Positions 1 through 8,205 of a stretch of DNA of 64,000 nucleotides are shown one piece after another (position 1 is the stretch's first letter; every line of letters begins with the position of its first letter). The position numbers and the translations under genes were made by a program. Source of the stretch: Rhizobium sp. NZLR1. Its GTDB lineage: Bacteria; Pseudomonadota; Alphaproteobacteria; Rhizobiales; Rhizobiaceae. The stretch is from assembly GCF_017357385.1 (NCBI RefSeq), contig NZ_CP071632.1, forward strand, positions 2,175,501-2,239,500. The letters are read 5' to 3'. Below the pieces are notes generated by a model, which was given only the letters and a program-made list of their open reading frames with translations, was not told the origin of the DNA and did no database searches.

Positions 1-2
1 AT

Positions 3-1814
3 CGCGGGCTTTTGGCGGCACTGCCGGACCCGGCGATCATCAACAATGCCGAAGGCGTTCCCGTCTGGGACCTCAGCACCTATTCGTTCCTCGGCACATC
101 CGATCAGGACGATGCGCCCGATACGGTCAATCCGAGCCTCTGGCGCATGGCCAAGCTCAACATGATTCACGGCCTGTTCGAAGTCGTTGACGGCGTCTAT
201 CAGGCGCGGGGTTATGACCTTTCGGTGATGAGCATCATCCGCACCGATACCGGCTATATCGTTATCGACCCGCTCGTCAGTTCGGAAACGGCCTCGGCCG
301 TCTGGAAACAACTGGTCATCCCGAAGCTTGGCGACAAGCCGATTGTCGCGGTCATCTACACGCATAGCCATGTGGACCATTATGGTGGTGTGCGTGGGCT
401 GGTGAACCAGGCCGATATCGATGCCGGCAAGGTCAAAATCCTGGCGCCGGAGGATTTCACCGAAGCGGCCGTCGGCGAAAACATCATTGCCGGCAACGCC
501 ATGAGCCGGCGCGCAAGTTATATGTACGGCAACCTACTGCCGCGCGGTGCGACCGGCCAGGTCGATGGCGGCCTTGGCAAATCCACCTCTTCAGGCGAAA
601 TCGGACTGGCATTGCCGACCGATTGGGCGACGGAAACGGGGCAGAAGATCAACATCGATGGCGTTGAGCTGCAGGTGCTGATGGCGCCGAATTCCGAGGC
701 GCCGTCGGAATTCATGTTCTACATTCCCCGCTACAAGGCATTCTGCGCCGCGGAAGACGCCTGCCATACGCTGCACAATCTCTACACGCTGCGCGGCGCA
801 AAGGTTCGCGACGGGCTCCTCTGGTCGAAATATCTGCAGCAGGCGCTAGACATGTTCGGCGGCGAGACGGAAGTGCTTTTCACCTCGCATCACTGGCCGA
901 CCTGGAGCAATGACAAGGTTGTGGCTCATATCGAAAAGCAGCGCGACTTGTTCCGCTTCATCCATGACCAGGTGATGCGCATGGCAAACAGCGGCATGAC
1001 CCCGAAGGAGATCGGCGAAGTCATTCGCCTGCCGCAGGAGCTGGCGACCACGTGGGCCTGCAGAAGCTATTACGGCACGGTCTATCATGACGCTGTGGCG
1101 CAATATAACCTTCGCCTCGGCTTCTTCGACGGCGTTCCGGCCACGCTTCACCAATTGCCGCCGACCGATGCCGGCGCCCGCTATGTCAACTTCATGGGCG
1201 GTGCTGACAATGTGCTGCGGCAAGCGAAGGAATCCTTCGACCAGGGCGACTATCGTTGGGTTGCCGAAGTGGTCAATCACGTCGTCTTTGCCGATGCCAA
1301 CAACATCGCCGCAAAACAGCTCCTCGCCGATACCTACGAGCAGCTCGGCTATCAGGCCGAATCCGGCCCGTGGCGCAACTTCTATCTGACGGGGGCACGC
1401 GAGCTTCGCCAAGGCGTTACAGAACTGCCGACGCCGAACACGGCAAGCCCGGATACGATCAAGGCCATGCCGATCGAGATGTTCTTCGACTTCCTCGGAG
1501 TGCGGCTGAACGGCGACCGCGCTGCCGGCAAGACCATCAACATCAACATGGAACTGACCGACACGAACCAGAAATATGCGGTCGGCGTTGCCAACGCCGC
1601 CATCCACTATTCCAAGGACAAGACGCTTTCGGACGCCGATGTGTCGATCGTCACCACCCGCGAGGCGTTGAACGACGTGATGCTCGGTACTTCGACGATG
1701 GAAAAGCAGGTTGTGGAGGGCAAGGCCAAGCTAACTGGCGATCCGAAGAAGCTGGCAGAATTCGTCGGCCTGCTCGACAACTTCGAATTCTGGTTCAACA
1801 TCGTCACAGCGTGA
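3..1814 (+). CDS. Alkyl sulfatase, MBL-fold (5'-truncated by window edge)
   Basis: The reading frame is open to the left edge, so the N-terminus (probably with a signal peptide) lies outside the window. About 600 residues are visible, against roughly 620-660 for BDS1/SdsA1-type alkyl sulfatases. The metallo-beta-lactamase zinc motif THSHVDHYGG is encoded around bases 360-389, and a second ligand region (EDACHTLHNL) near 750-780. The middle helical part matches the dimerisation domain and the last ~120 residues the SCP2-like C-terminal domain of this family. Such enzymes hydrolyse primary alkyl sulfates (for example SDS) to alcohol and sulfate, usually in the periplasm, supplying sulfur or carbon. 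Family call is firm; the substrate is inferred. Confidence 0.9.
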   Translation, partial: RGLLAALPDPAIINNAEGVPVWDLSTYSFLGTSDQDDAPDTVNPSLWRMAKLNMIHGLFEVVDGVYQARGYDLSVMSIIRTDTGYIVIDPLVSSETASAVWKQLVIPKLGDKPIVAVIYTHSHVDHYGGVRGLVNQADIDAGKVKILAPEDFTEAAVGENIIAGNAMSRRASYMYGNLLPRGATGQVDGGLGKSTSSGEIGLALPTDWATETGQKINIDGVELQVLMAPNSEAPSEFMFYIPRYKAFCAAEDACHTLHNLYTLRGAKVRDGLLWSKYLQQALDMFGGETEVLFTSHHWPTWSNDKVVAHIEKQRDLFRFIHDQVMRMANSGMTPKEIGEVIRLPQELATTWACRSYYGTVYHDAVAQYNLRLGFFDGVPATLHQLPPTDAGARYVNFMGGADNVLRQAKESFDQGDYRWVAEVVNHVVFADANNIAAKQLLADTYEQLGYQAESGPWRNFYLTGARELRQGVTELPTPNTASPDTIKAMPIEMFFDFLGVRLNGDRAAGKTININMELTDTNQKYAVGVANAAIHYSKDKTLSDADVSIVTTREALNDVMLGTSTMEKQVVEGKAKLTGDPKKLAEFVGLLDNFEFWFNIVTA

Positions 1815-1828
1815 CGGGGGGCTAAGGC

Positions 1829-2371
1829 ATGTGCACCATATGCTCGCTGACCATCGAGTTCTCCGTCGAGCATCCACTTGCACTTGCGGTGGCTGTAGCA
1901 ACCCGGCAGGCGATCGACGAGGATCTCCTGCCGGAGCCTCCCATCGGCGAAGTCGACATGGGTCAGTCCCGTCACGCGGCGGTCGTGCTTTTGACGACCC
2001 TGCAGCAGCGGCTTGAACAGGTTCTTTCGAGTTCAAAGCTGGCGGCTCTTCCAAACTTCTTCGTCCTGATGATCGAAAGCAGGACGTGGGGCTACTTCCT
2101 TCCAACGCCTAGCGGTTTCGACGTTCGGGCCGATCCGCCGGCCCCCCGTGTCGAACCTGACGTGGATGGGATGAGAGACTGCATCGTCATTGTCTCCCAG
2201 GAGGGCGCTGCAGCCCTGACCAACGGGCAGCTTACATTTCTGCACTCAGAACAGACCGGCGTCCTGGTGGTCGATGGACCGGATCTATCTGTCGGCAATG
2301 TGCGATCGGCCTTTTCGGCAGCTTATCCGGTCGGACGGTTCAGCGAGTTCGTCTGCGCCGAGGTCGCATGA
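1829..2371 (+). CDS. Hypothetical protein, 180 aa
   Basis: I do not recognise this protein. It starts 14 bases after the alkyl sulfatase stop, behind a G-rich stretch that can act as a ribosome binding site, so it may be cotranscribed. It opens with MCTICSLTIEF, followed by an alanine-rich amphipathic segment. The middle (LPNFFVLMIESRTWGYFLP) and the end (GVLVVDGPDLSVGNVRSAF) alternate strand- and helix-like stretches as in a small soluble alpha/beta protein. There is no clear signal peptide or membrane span. The two early cysteines (CxxC) could bind a metal but are unsupported by other motifs. It could be a sensor or scaffold domain; no function is proposed. Confidence 0.6.
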   Translation: MCTICSLTIEFSVEHPLALAVAVATRQAIDEDLLPEPPIGEVDMGQSRHAAVVLLTTLQQRLEQVLSSSKLAALPNFFVLMIESRTWGYFLPTPSGFDVRADPPAPRVEPDVDGMRDCIVIVSQEGAAALTNGQLTFLHSEQTGVLVVDGPDLSVGNVRSAFSAAYPVGRFSEFVCAEVA

Positions 2372-2428
2372 AACTCATTGGCGGCACAGATGTCGGATCA
2401 ACAGGCAGCGGAAGGCGAAAGGAAGCCC

Positions 2429-3217
2429 ATGCATCGTTCGATCAAACATTTCCTTGGGATGCTGGCAGCGTCTGTTTTCACTCCGGGGGCTTATGCCGCG
2501 GATCTGCTGCCCGTAACGGCGCCGCAGCCCGTTCCCCGAGATCCCGGCCAATGGACGTTTTCGTTTTCGCCCTACTTCTGGGCGGCGGGACTGGACGGCG
2601 AGACGCAAGTCTTCGGGCTTCCCACCGTCGATATCCACCAGGACTTCGGCGACATCCTGTCGGACCTCGACTTTGCGTTCATGGCGGCGGGCGATGCCAG
2701 ATATGACCGGTACAGCATTTTCACCGATCTCAGCTACGTCCGCGTGACGACCAGTTCGGCTTCGCCGCGCGGCGTCGTCGCAGACGAAGTCAGGCTGAAA
2801 TCGGAGACGTTCACCGCAATGCTGGGTGGTGCCTACACGGTCTACGAGGATCAGAATGCGCGGCTGGACGTTCTCGCGGGTGCTCGCTTCTGGCACGTCG
2901 AAACGCGTGTCGGCCTGAGCGGCGGGCTGATCGGCAGCCTGTCGAAGACCGATTCCGCAAACTGGGTCGACGCCATCGTCGGCATCAAGGGTAGCTACTC
3001 CTTCACCGACAAGATCTACGCGACCGGCTGGGGAATGATCGGTGCGGGTGGGGCGGACCTCGACTGGGACGTTCTCGCGGGCCTTGGCTACAAGTTCAAT
3101 GACACCGTTTCCGCCGTGGCCGGCTATCGCGCGCAGGGCGTGGACTACAGCAGCGATGGGTTTTCCTACGACGTCATCCAGCATGGACCGATCATCGGGA
3201 TGACCGTGAGATTCTGA
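2429..3217 (+). CDS. Outer-membrane beta-barrel protein, 262 aa
   Basis: The ATG at 2429 is chosen because it follows a purine-rich GAAGGCGAAAGGAAG stretch and begins a clear signal peptide (MHRSIKHFLGMLAAS..., cleavage after the AYA motif near residue 23). The mature part alternates aromatic and polar residues in strands (QWTFSFSPYFWAAGLDG, LDVLAGARFWHVETRV, SYSFTDKIYATGWGMIG, AVAGYRAQGVDY) and ends in phenylalanine (TVRF), the usual C-terminal signature of outer-membrane barrels. It resembles the small OmpW/Omp25-like or 'hypothetical outer membrane' families with 8-12 strands. Function is unknown; it could be a pore or a structural protein. Neighbours give no tight operon. Confidence 0.8.
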   Translation: MHRSIKHFLGMLAASVFTPGAYAADLLPVTAPQPVPRDPGQWTFSFSPYFWAAGLDGETQVFGLPTVDIHQDFGDILSDLDFAFMAAGDARYDRYSIFTDLSYVRVTTSSASPRGVVADEVRLKSETFTAMLGGAYTVYEDQNARLDVLAGARFWHVETRVGLSGGLIGSLSKTDSANWVDAIVGIKGSYSFTDKIYATGWGMIGAGGADLDWDVLAGLGYKFNDTVSAVAGYRAQGVDYSSDGFSYDVIQHGPIIGMTVRF

Positions 3218-3439
3218 CGTTGGAGTACCTCGCCAAAAAAACTATCCAATCCGATCGCGTCGCTGATAACTACGACTCCGGCTATGGCCCCGACGAGGGC
3301 GAGAGAGCCATGGTCAACATCCAGCCTGTCGTTCCGATCGATCTCAACGATGACTGGAAAGCGGCCGACGTCTACCGGACTGATCGGGGGCGTCGGCCCC
3401 GCGCTGCTGCCCTGATCAACGCTAACCAAGGTTCGATCC

Positions 3440-4903
3440 ATGCGCCACATCTCCCGAGTGCTTATCTTGGTTGCCTCGATCCTTCTCGGCGTTCATCCGT
3501 TAGTCTTCGCCGCCGAAAGCGCCGCATTGACGATGGCTGCAATCCTCCCGAAGCCGCATACCGGCGATCTCGACGCGATGACGAAGCTGCGGCTGATCCG
3601 TATTCTCGTTCCCTACAGCAAGACGATTTATTTCCTCGACAAAGGCCGCCAGTTCGGAACGGCCGTCGAGTTTGGTACCGCGCTCGAGACAGCACTAAAC
3701 GAGGGAAAGAAGAAAGAGATCGAGCGCATGCGGATCGCCTTCATTCCGACGCCGCGCGACCGGCTGATCCCTGCTCTCAACGAAGGGCTGGGCGATATCA
3801 TCATGGCGAACATGACGATCACGCCCAAGCGACTGGAGCAGGTCGATTTCAGTGCACCGATCTACGAGCACGCAAGCGAAGTTTTAGTTACGGGACCGTC
3901 AGCCCCAGCAATCGCAAGTCTCGACGACTTATCCGGCAAGGAGATCTCCGTCCGGGAGACCAGCAGCTACGACGAGCATCTTCTTGCTCTGAACGAGCGC
4001 ATGAAGGCGGAGGGCCGGCCCGAAGTCCAAATGAAGGTCATCGACGAAAACCTCGAGGACGAGGACCTCATGGAGATGGTCAATGCGGGACTACTGCCCT
4101 GGACGATCGTCGACCAATACAAGGCCGACATTTGGACGAAGGTGTTCACCGATCTCAAGGTGCGTTCGGATATCGCGATCTCGACCGACGGTCATATCGC
4201 TTGGGCGATCCGCAAGGACAGCCCGCAACTGAAGGCAGTGCTCGACAAGTTTGCTGGCGAGCACGAGGTCGGCACAACATTCGGCAACATGCTGCGCAAC
4301 AAGTATTTCAAGAGCGACAAGATCCTCAAGCAGGCCTATTCCCCCGAGGATGTCGCGCGCTTCAAGACGCTCGTCGACATATTCCGGGTCCATGCTGGGG
4401 AATACTCGTTCGACTACCTCATGCTGATGGCACAGGGCTATCAGGAATCGCAGCTCGACCAGAAGCGACGTAGCCCGCGCGGCGCTGTCGGGGTTATGCA
4501 ACTGCTTCCGGCAACCGCCGCCGGAAAGGAGGTCGGCATCACAGGCATTGCCAAGAGCGAGGATCGGAACGTCGAAGCGGCCGCGAAATATCTGCGCCAC
4601 CTTATCGACGTCTACATCGACGATCCGGGCATCTCGCCGCGCGATCGCCAGCTCATGGCGTTTGCGGCCTATAATGCCGGACCGGGCAACCTCAGGAAAT
4701 TTCGCAAGAAGGCCGCCGAGCTCGGCCTCAGCTCGGATGTATGGTTCGGAAACGTCGAGAATGGTGCTGCTGCGATCGTTGGCCGGGAAACGGTGCAGTA
4801 TGTCGGCAACATCTTCAAATACTACATCGCCTACAGCCTCCTGGAGGAAGAGACATCCGGCCGCAAGACGTCAGCAAAGACCGCACCGCAATCGCAAAAC
4901 TGA
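3440..4903 (+). CDS. MltF-like lytic transglycosylase (SBP_bac_3 + SLT domains)
   Basis: The protein has a signal peptide (MRHISRVLILVASILLGV..., cleavage near residue 24). A periplasmic solute-binding type 3 fold follows (about residues 45-290, with IANMTITPKRLEQVDFS-like pattern and the ETSSYDEHL segment), then a C-terminal SLT goose-lysozyme-like domain (about 310-465). The catalytic glutamate is E336 in YQESQLDQ, followed by SPRGAVGVMQLLPATA and FAAYNAGPGN, the conserved motifs of the family. This is the MltF architecture: peptidoglycan glycan strands are cleaved to 1,6-anhydromuropeptides at the cell envelope, with the binding domain modulating activity. Length (487) matches MltF (~500). 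The first residue lacks a visible lipobox, so it may be soluble periplasmic rather than a lipoprotein. Confidence 0.88.
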   Translation: MRHISRVLILVASILLGVHPLVFAAESAALTMAAILPKPHTGDLDAMTKLRLIRILVPYSKTIYFLDKGRQFGTAVEFGTALETALNEGKKKEIERMRIAFIPTPRDRLIPALNEGLGDIIMANMTITPKRLEQVDFSAPIYEHASEVLVTGPSAPAIASLDDLSGKEISVRETSSYDEHLLALNERMKAEGRPEVQMKVIDENLEDEDLMEMVNAGLLPWTIVDQYKADIWTKVFTDLKVRSDIAISTDGHIAWAIRKDSPQLKAVLDKFAGEHEVGTTFGNMLRNKYFKSDKILKQAYSPEDVARFKTLVDIFRVHAGEYSFDYLMLMAQGYQESQLDQKRRSPRGAVGVMQLLPATAAGKEVGITGIAKSEDRNVEAAAKYLRHLIDVYIDDPGISPRDRQLMAFAAYNAGPGNLRKFRKKAAELGLSSDVWFGNVENGAAAIVGRETVQYVGNIFKYYIAYSLLEEETSGRKTSAKTAPQSQN

Positions 4904-5067
4904 CGTCTAGGTCGGATCGTCCAGATGACAAGATTGCAAACTGCACCACCGCTCAATTCCGGCGCGCGAGAGGTTGCCCGCCCGTGGGAACCTCCGTATT
5001 TTAGTACGCTTGAATATTGACTCCACGTTGCATCGCGGATGCGACAAGTTTCAGGTGGTCGCAAGCG

Positions 5068-6948
5068 GTGGGTTCGAATCGTGCAAAGAGCGTGAAATAT
5101 CAGGCGATAGGTCTGGCCTGCGCCCTTTTCCTTGCTGTTTCGCTTACTGCATTCGTCGCGAAACAGGCGGTCGCGCAAGTCGGCCCGCATCCCGTCAGCC
5201 GAGTCCTGCTTATCTACGAAAACGAAAGCACTCTGACAGCCGCTGTTGAGGTGGCGCAGGGCCTTCGTGCAAGCATGTCAAAGGCCATGCCGGCCGATAT
5301 AGAAATCTACAGCGAGTACCTCGACACCGTACGTTTCCCTTCCCCCGCCAACGTCGCCCGCCTTACGGATTATTTGACTTCGAAATACCAGGGAATGACG
5401 TTCGATGTCATCCTGACGATTGGACCGGGAGCGTTGAAATTCGCGCTTGATCATCGCACCGCAATCGGAGGCGGCGCGCCGATCGTGTTTGGAGCCGTGA
5501 CTGACAATTCGATCCGCAACAATAATTTACCCGCCGATGTGAAAGGCGTCGTCAGCCACTTTGATGTGGGCAAGACGATCGGCCTTGCCCTCACGTTGCA
5601 GCCCGATACAAAGCAGATCGTCGTCGTCACCGGCTCGTCGGCCTTCGACAAAAGTTGGCAAGTCTCTGCGCGTGCTACCCTGCGCGACGCCTATTCGGGT
5701 GTTCCAGTGACTTATCTTTCGAACTTGCCGATCGAAGGTTTCATGGATGCTGCGCGCAATGCAGCGGACCAGACGATCTTTCTCGTCCTGACGATTTTTG
5801 AGGACGCCGACGGCAGAAAATTCATTCCACGCGATGCTGCGGGGAAGATTGCTGCCGTCGCTCGGGTGCCGGTCTATTCGGTCTACAGTTCATATTTCGG
5901 CGCCGGGGCCACGGCTGGCTACGTGGGGACTTTCCAGGCGGTCGGGGAGCAGATGGGCTCACTTGCGGCAAGGGTGCTTAAAGGCGATCTCAATGCATCG
6001 CAGACGAGCTTCGTCGGGGATGGCCCGCTGGTGGACTGGCTGCAGGTCCGTCATTTCGGTATCGACCCGGAGCGCATTCCGCGGAATGCTGAAATCGTGA
6101 ACTTTCAGCCGTCCGTCTGGGAACGATACCGCCCCCAGATATTAGCCATTCTCGCTGTCATTGTTCTACAAACCGCTACGATTGTGGCGCTGTTCTTCGA
6201 GCGCCGACGCAAGGTCCGGCTTCAGGCGGAGCTTAACCTCGAACGCCTTGAACTAGCCTACATCTCGCGAACGGCCCAGCTCGGGGAACTGTCCGGCGCG
6301 CTTGCGCACGAACTGAACCAACCTTTGACGTCCATTCTTGCTAATGCAGAGTCAGGGCGAAGACTTCTCGATAGTGATCCCTTGGACAGTGGCGAACTGC
6401 GGGAGATCCTCGGCGACATCGTTCTCGACAACAGGCGTGCCTCGACCGTGATTATTCAGTTGCGCCGCCTGATGATCCGAGGCGAGACCAGCCTCGCGTC
6501 GATGGATCTCAATCACGCGGCGACCACGACGCTTGCCCTTTTACGCAGTGAGCTTCTGGCACGGCAGACCCAAGTCGATCTGGCGCTCGATCTGCCGGAT
6601 GTCCGTATCCAGGGAAATCTGCCGCAATTGCAGCAAGTCATTCTCAATTTGGTGCTGAATGCTGCAGATGCAATGCGGCATCTGCCGCCGGCTAAACGCA
6701 TAATTGCAATCGAGACAAGAAAACGCGAGAATGGAACACTTGAGCTTACTGTAACCGATCTGGGCGTCGGCATCGCCCCGGAACGGGTCGCGGATTTGTT
6801 TAAGCCGTTCGTCAGCACGAAGAAGGCGAGCCTCGGCCTCGGCTTGGCGATCTGCAAGTCGATCGTACAGGCTCACGGAGGAACCCTGCGCTTTGACGAT
6901 AGCGTTCGGCAAGGCGCTCGTGTGATACTCACTTTACCGGCTGCATAG
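5068..6948 (+). CDS. Sensor histidine kinase with ABC-binding-protein-like periplasmic domain
   Basis: This hybrid sensor has an N-terminal export signal, then a periplasmic region (about residues 35-345) resembling ABC_sub_bind proteins (VLLIYENEST, VILTIGPGALKFAL, PIVFGAVTD, VPVYSVYSSYFGAGATAG). One membrane helix follows (ILAILAVIVLQTATIVALFF), then the kinase core. His414 in ALAHELNQP is the phospho-acceptor; the N box (ILNLVLNAADAM), G1 (DLGVGIAPE) and G2 (GLGLAICKSIV) are intact. The start is uncertain: in-frame GTG at 5068 or 5092, or TTG at 5017. I prefer a GTG because it gives a normal signal peptide. It lies 6 bases before a FixJ-like regulator, its likely partner. The ligand may be a small organic molecule; that is inference. 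Confidence 0.88.
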   Translation: MGSNRAKSVKYQAIGLACALFLAVSLTAFVAKQAVAQVGPHPVSRVLLIYENESTLTAAVEVAQGLRASMSKAMPADIEIYSEYLDTVRFPSPANVARLTDYLTSKYQGMTFDVILTIGPGALKFALDHRTAIGGGAPIVFGAVTDNSIRNNNLPADVKGVVSHFDVGKTIGLALTLQPDTKQIVVVTGSSAFDKSWQVSARATLRDAYSGVPVTYLSNLPIEGFMDAARNAADQTIFLVLTIFEDADGRKFIPRDAAGKIAAVARVPVYSVYSSYFGAGATAGYVGTFQAVGEQMGSLAARVLKGDLNASQTSFVGDGPLVDWLQVRHFGIDPERIPRNAEIVNFQPSVWERYRPQILAILAVIVLQTATIVALFFERRRKVRLQAELNLERLELAYISRTAQLGELSGALAHELNQPLTSILANAESGRRLLDSDPLDSGELREILGDIVLDNRRASTVIIQLRRLMIRGETSLASMDLNHAATTTLALLRSELLARQTQVDLALDLPDVRIQGNLPQLQQVILNLVLNAADAMRHLPPAKRIIAIETRKRENGTLELTVTDLGVGIAPERVADLFKPFVSTKKASLGLGLAICKSIVQAHGGTLRFDDSVRQGARVILTLPAA

Positions 6949-6954
6949 GGGGAT

Positions 6955-7569
6955 ATGATGAGCAATTCATCTGCGACCATTCATATCGTGGACGACGACG
7001 TCGGAATACTGAGAGCACTGAAACGACTTCTCACTATAGCTGGCCATAACGTCGAAACGCACCTGTGCGCAGAGGACTTTCTCGCAAAACATGACCCCGA
7101 CAAACCTGGTTGCGCGATTGTCGATCTTGGCTTGCCGGGATTGGATGGCTTCGGGCTCCAGGACAGTCTGGTGATAGACCACGTAGAGCGGCCGATTATC
7201 TTTTTGACAGGCAATGGCAACATTCCCGCGAGTGTTCGCGCGATGAAAGCGGGGGCCGTCGACTTTCTGACCAAGCCCGTCGAACCAAACTGCCTGCTAT
7301 CGGCTGTCTCGCAAGCGATCGAAAGGGATGCGGCCGCACGACAGATCGGACAAGAACGAAGGATTGCTGAGCACCGCTTCGCCACACTGACACGGCGCGA
7401 GCGGGAGGTGTTTGCGTGGGTTGTTGCTGGCCGGCTGAACAAGCAGATCGCGGCTGAACTTGGCACCGTCGAAAAAACCGTCAAGGTTCATCGCGGCCGT
7501 ATGATGGAGAAAATGGGCGTCCGTAATGTTGCCGATCTCGTGCGCCTTGGAGCAACCCTCCATCATTAA
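6955..7569 (+). CDS. FixJ-family two-component response regulator
   Basis: The receiver domain (residues ~8-120) has the acidic pair IVDDDVG, phospho-acceptor D57 in IVDLGLPG, and the conserved lysine in DFLTKP. A linker leads to a LuxR/GerE helix-turn-helix (residues ~140-200: LTRREREVFAWVVAGRLNKQIAAELGTVEKTVKVHRGRMM is the recognition region, quoted only in part by position). This is the FixJ/TodT layout, a DNA-binding transcription activator. The gene follows the kinase stop by 6 bases behind an AGGGGGA ribosome binding site. Two adjacent ATG codons (6955, 6958) are possible. It probably receives phosphate from the preceding kinase. Target genes are not evident; the lone receiver downstream may also belong to the pathway. 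Confidence 0.92.
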   Translation: MMSNSSATIHIVDDDVGILRALKRLLTIAGHNVETHLCAEDFLAKHDPDKPGCAIVDLGLPGLDGFGLQDSLVIDHVERPIIFLTGNGNIPASVRAMKAGAVDFLTKPVEPNCLLSAVSQAIERDAAARQIGQERRIAEHRFATLTRREREVFAWVVAGRLNKQIAAELGTVEKTVKVHRGRMMEKMGVRNVADLVRLGATLHH

Positions 7570-7627
7570 CGCAAACATTGGACACAAGGCCAATTCACTG
7601 CCCGCATTCTTTCTGTAATATGGTGTC

Positions 7628-7996
7628 ATGGATACGCCGGGACCCAAGGTCGCGATTGTGGATGACGATGAGGTTGTTCGTCGCGCGCTGCGGCGAATGA
7701 TAGCTTCGCTTGCCTATTCTCCGATCGAGTTCGGGTCCGGCGAAGCGTTCCTTGCTGAACTTCCAAATACGAAGTTTGCTTGCGCTCTAATCGACATGTA
7801 TATGCCCGGCCTCAACGGAATCGACATTGTAGGAAGGATGCGGTCCGAAGGACGAGACATCCCTTCTATCATCATAACAGGCGGCGATGAGCCGAAGTTG
7901 GAAGCGCGCTGCTTCAAGGCAGGAGCCGCAGGATATATGGTCAAACCGATCGAACGTGACGCCATCGGCGAAGCAATACGGACATTGCTGCAATAA
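7628..7996 (+). CDS. Single-domain response regulator (receiver only)
   Basis: The 122 residues are one complete receiver domain: acidic pair AIVDDDE, phospho-acceptor D56 in ALIDMYMPG, threonine in IIITGG and lysine in GYMVKPIE. There is no output domain, so it may act by protein contact, as a phosphate sink for the preceding kinase, or as a regulator of the FixJ-like protein, as known for CheY/FixT-like partners. It lies 58 bases after the FixJ-like gene and in the same direction, so it is probably in the same regulon. The gap carries no obvious terminator. Confidence 0.88.
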   Translation: MDTPGPKVAIVDDDEVVRRALRRMIASLAYSPIEFGSGEAFLAELPNTKFACALIDMYMPGLNGIDIVGRMRSEGRDIPSIIITGGDEPKLEARCFKAGAAGYMVKPIERDAIGEAIRTLLQ

Positions 7997-8075
7997 AGAA
8001 CTTCCACAGATCCAGAGGGATTGAGCCGAGATTTTGTCGTCGTTCTTCGCGACCGCGACATCCAGTCTAATTAAT

Positions 8076-8183
8076 GCATGTCGTTATTCCGGAACGGTGC
8101 AGCGGTTCCGGGGATATCGACATGCATAAAAACAACAGACTAACGCGCGTCACACGAATCAAATCGGATGCGACGCGCTTTAG
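8076..8183 (+). repeat. RIME1-like intergenic element, diverged copy (108 bp)
   Basis: Two nested palindromes are visible: outer arms GCATGTCG...CGACATGC (8076 to ~8131) and CTAACGCGCGTC...GACGCGCTTTAG (~8140-8183). The order, the TAAAAACAA link between them and the 108 bp size match the Rhizobium-specific intergenic mosaic element RIME1. Compared with the copies at 12892 and 16066 it lacks an inner GCAAAGCGC/GCGCTTTTGC hairpin and differs at many bases. It sits 23 bp beyond the 3' end of the leftward MBL gene. Such elements can form strong RNA hairpins and may act in transcript ending or stability. Confidence 0.8.
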
Positions 8184-8205
8184 TGCGGGCCTAACCCGAT
8201 TCCGG

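Noticed and set aside
846..1607. Long open frame on the minus strand inside the alkyl sulfatase gene (253 codons).
   Set aside because: It is an antisense shadow of a conserved gene; high GC lowers stop frequency and no binding site or motif supports it.
3220..4473. 417-codon frame overlapping the MltF-like gene on the same strand.
   Set aside because: Composition is dominated by Arg, Ala and Gly as expected for a wrong frame; the MltF motifs are in the other frame.
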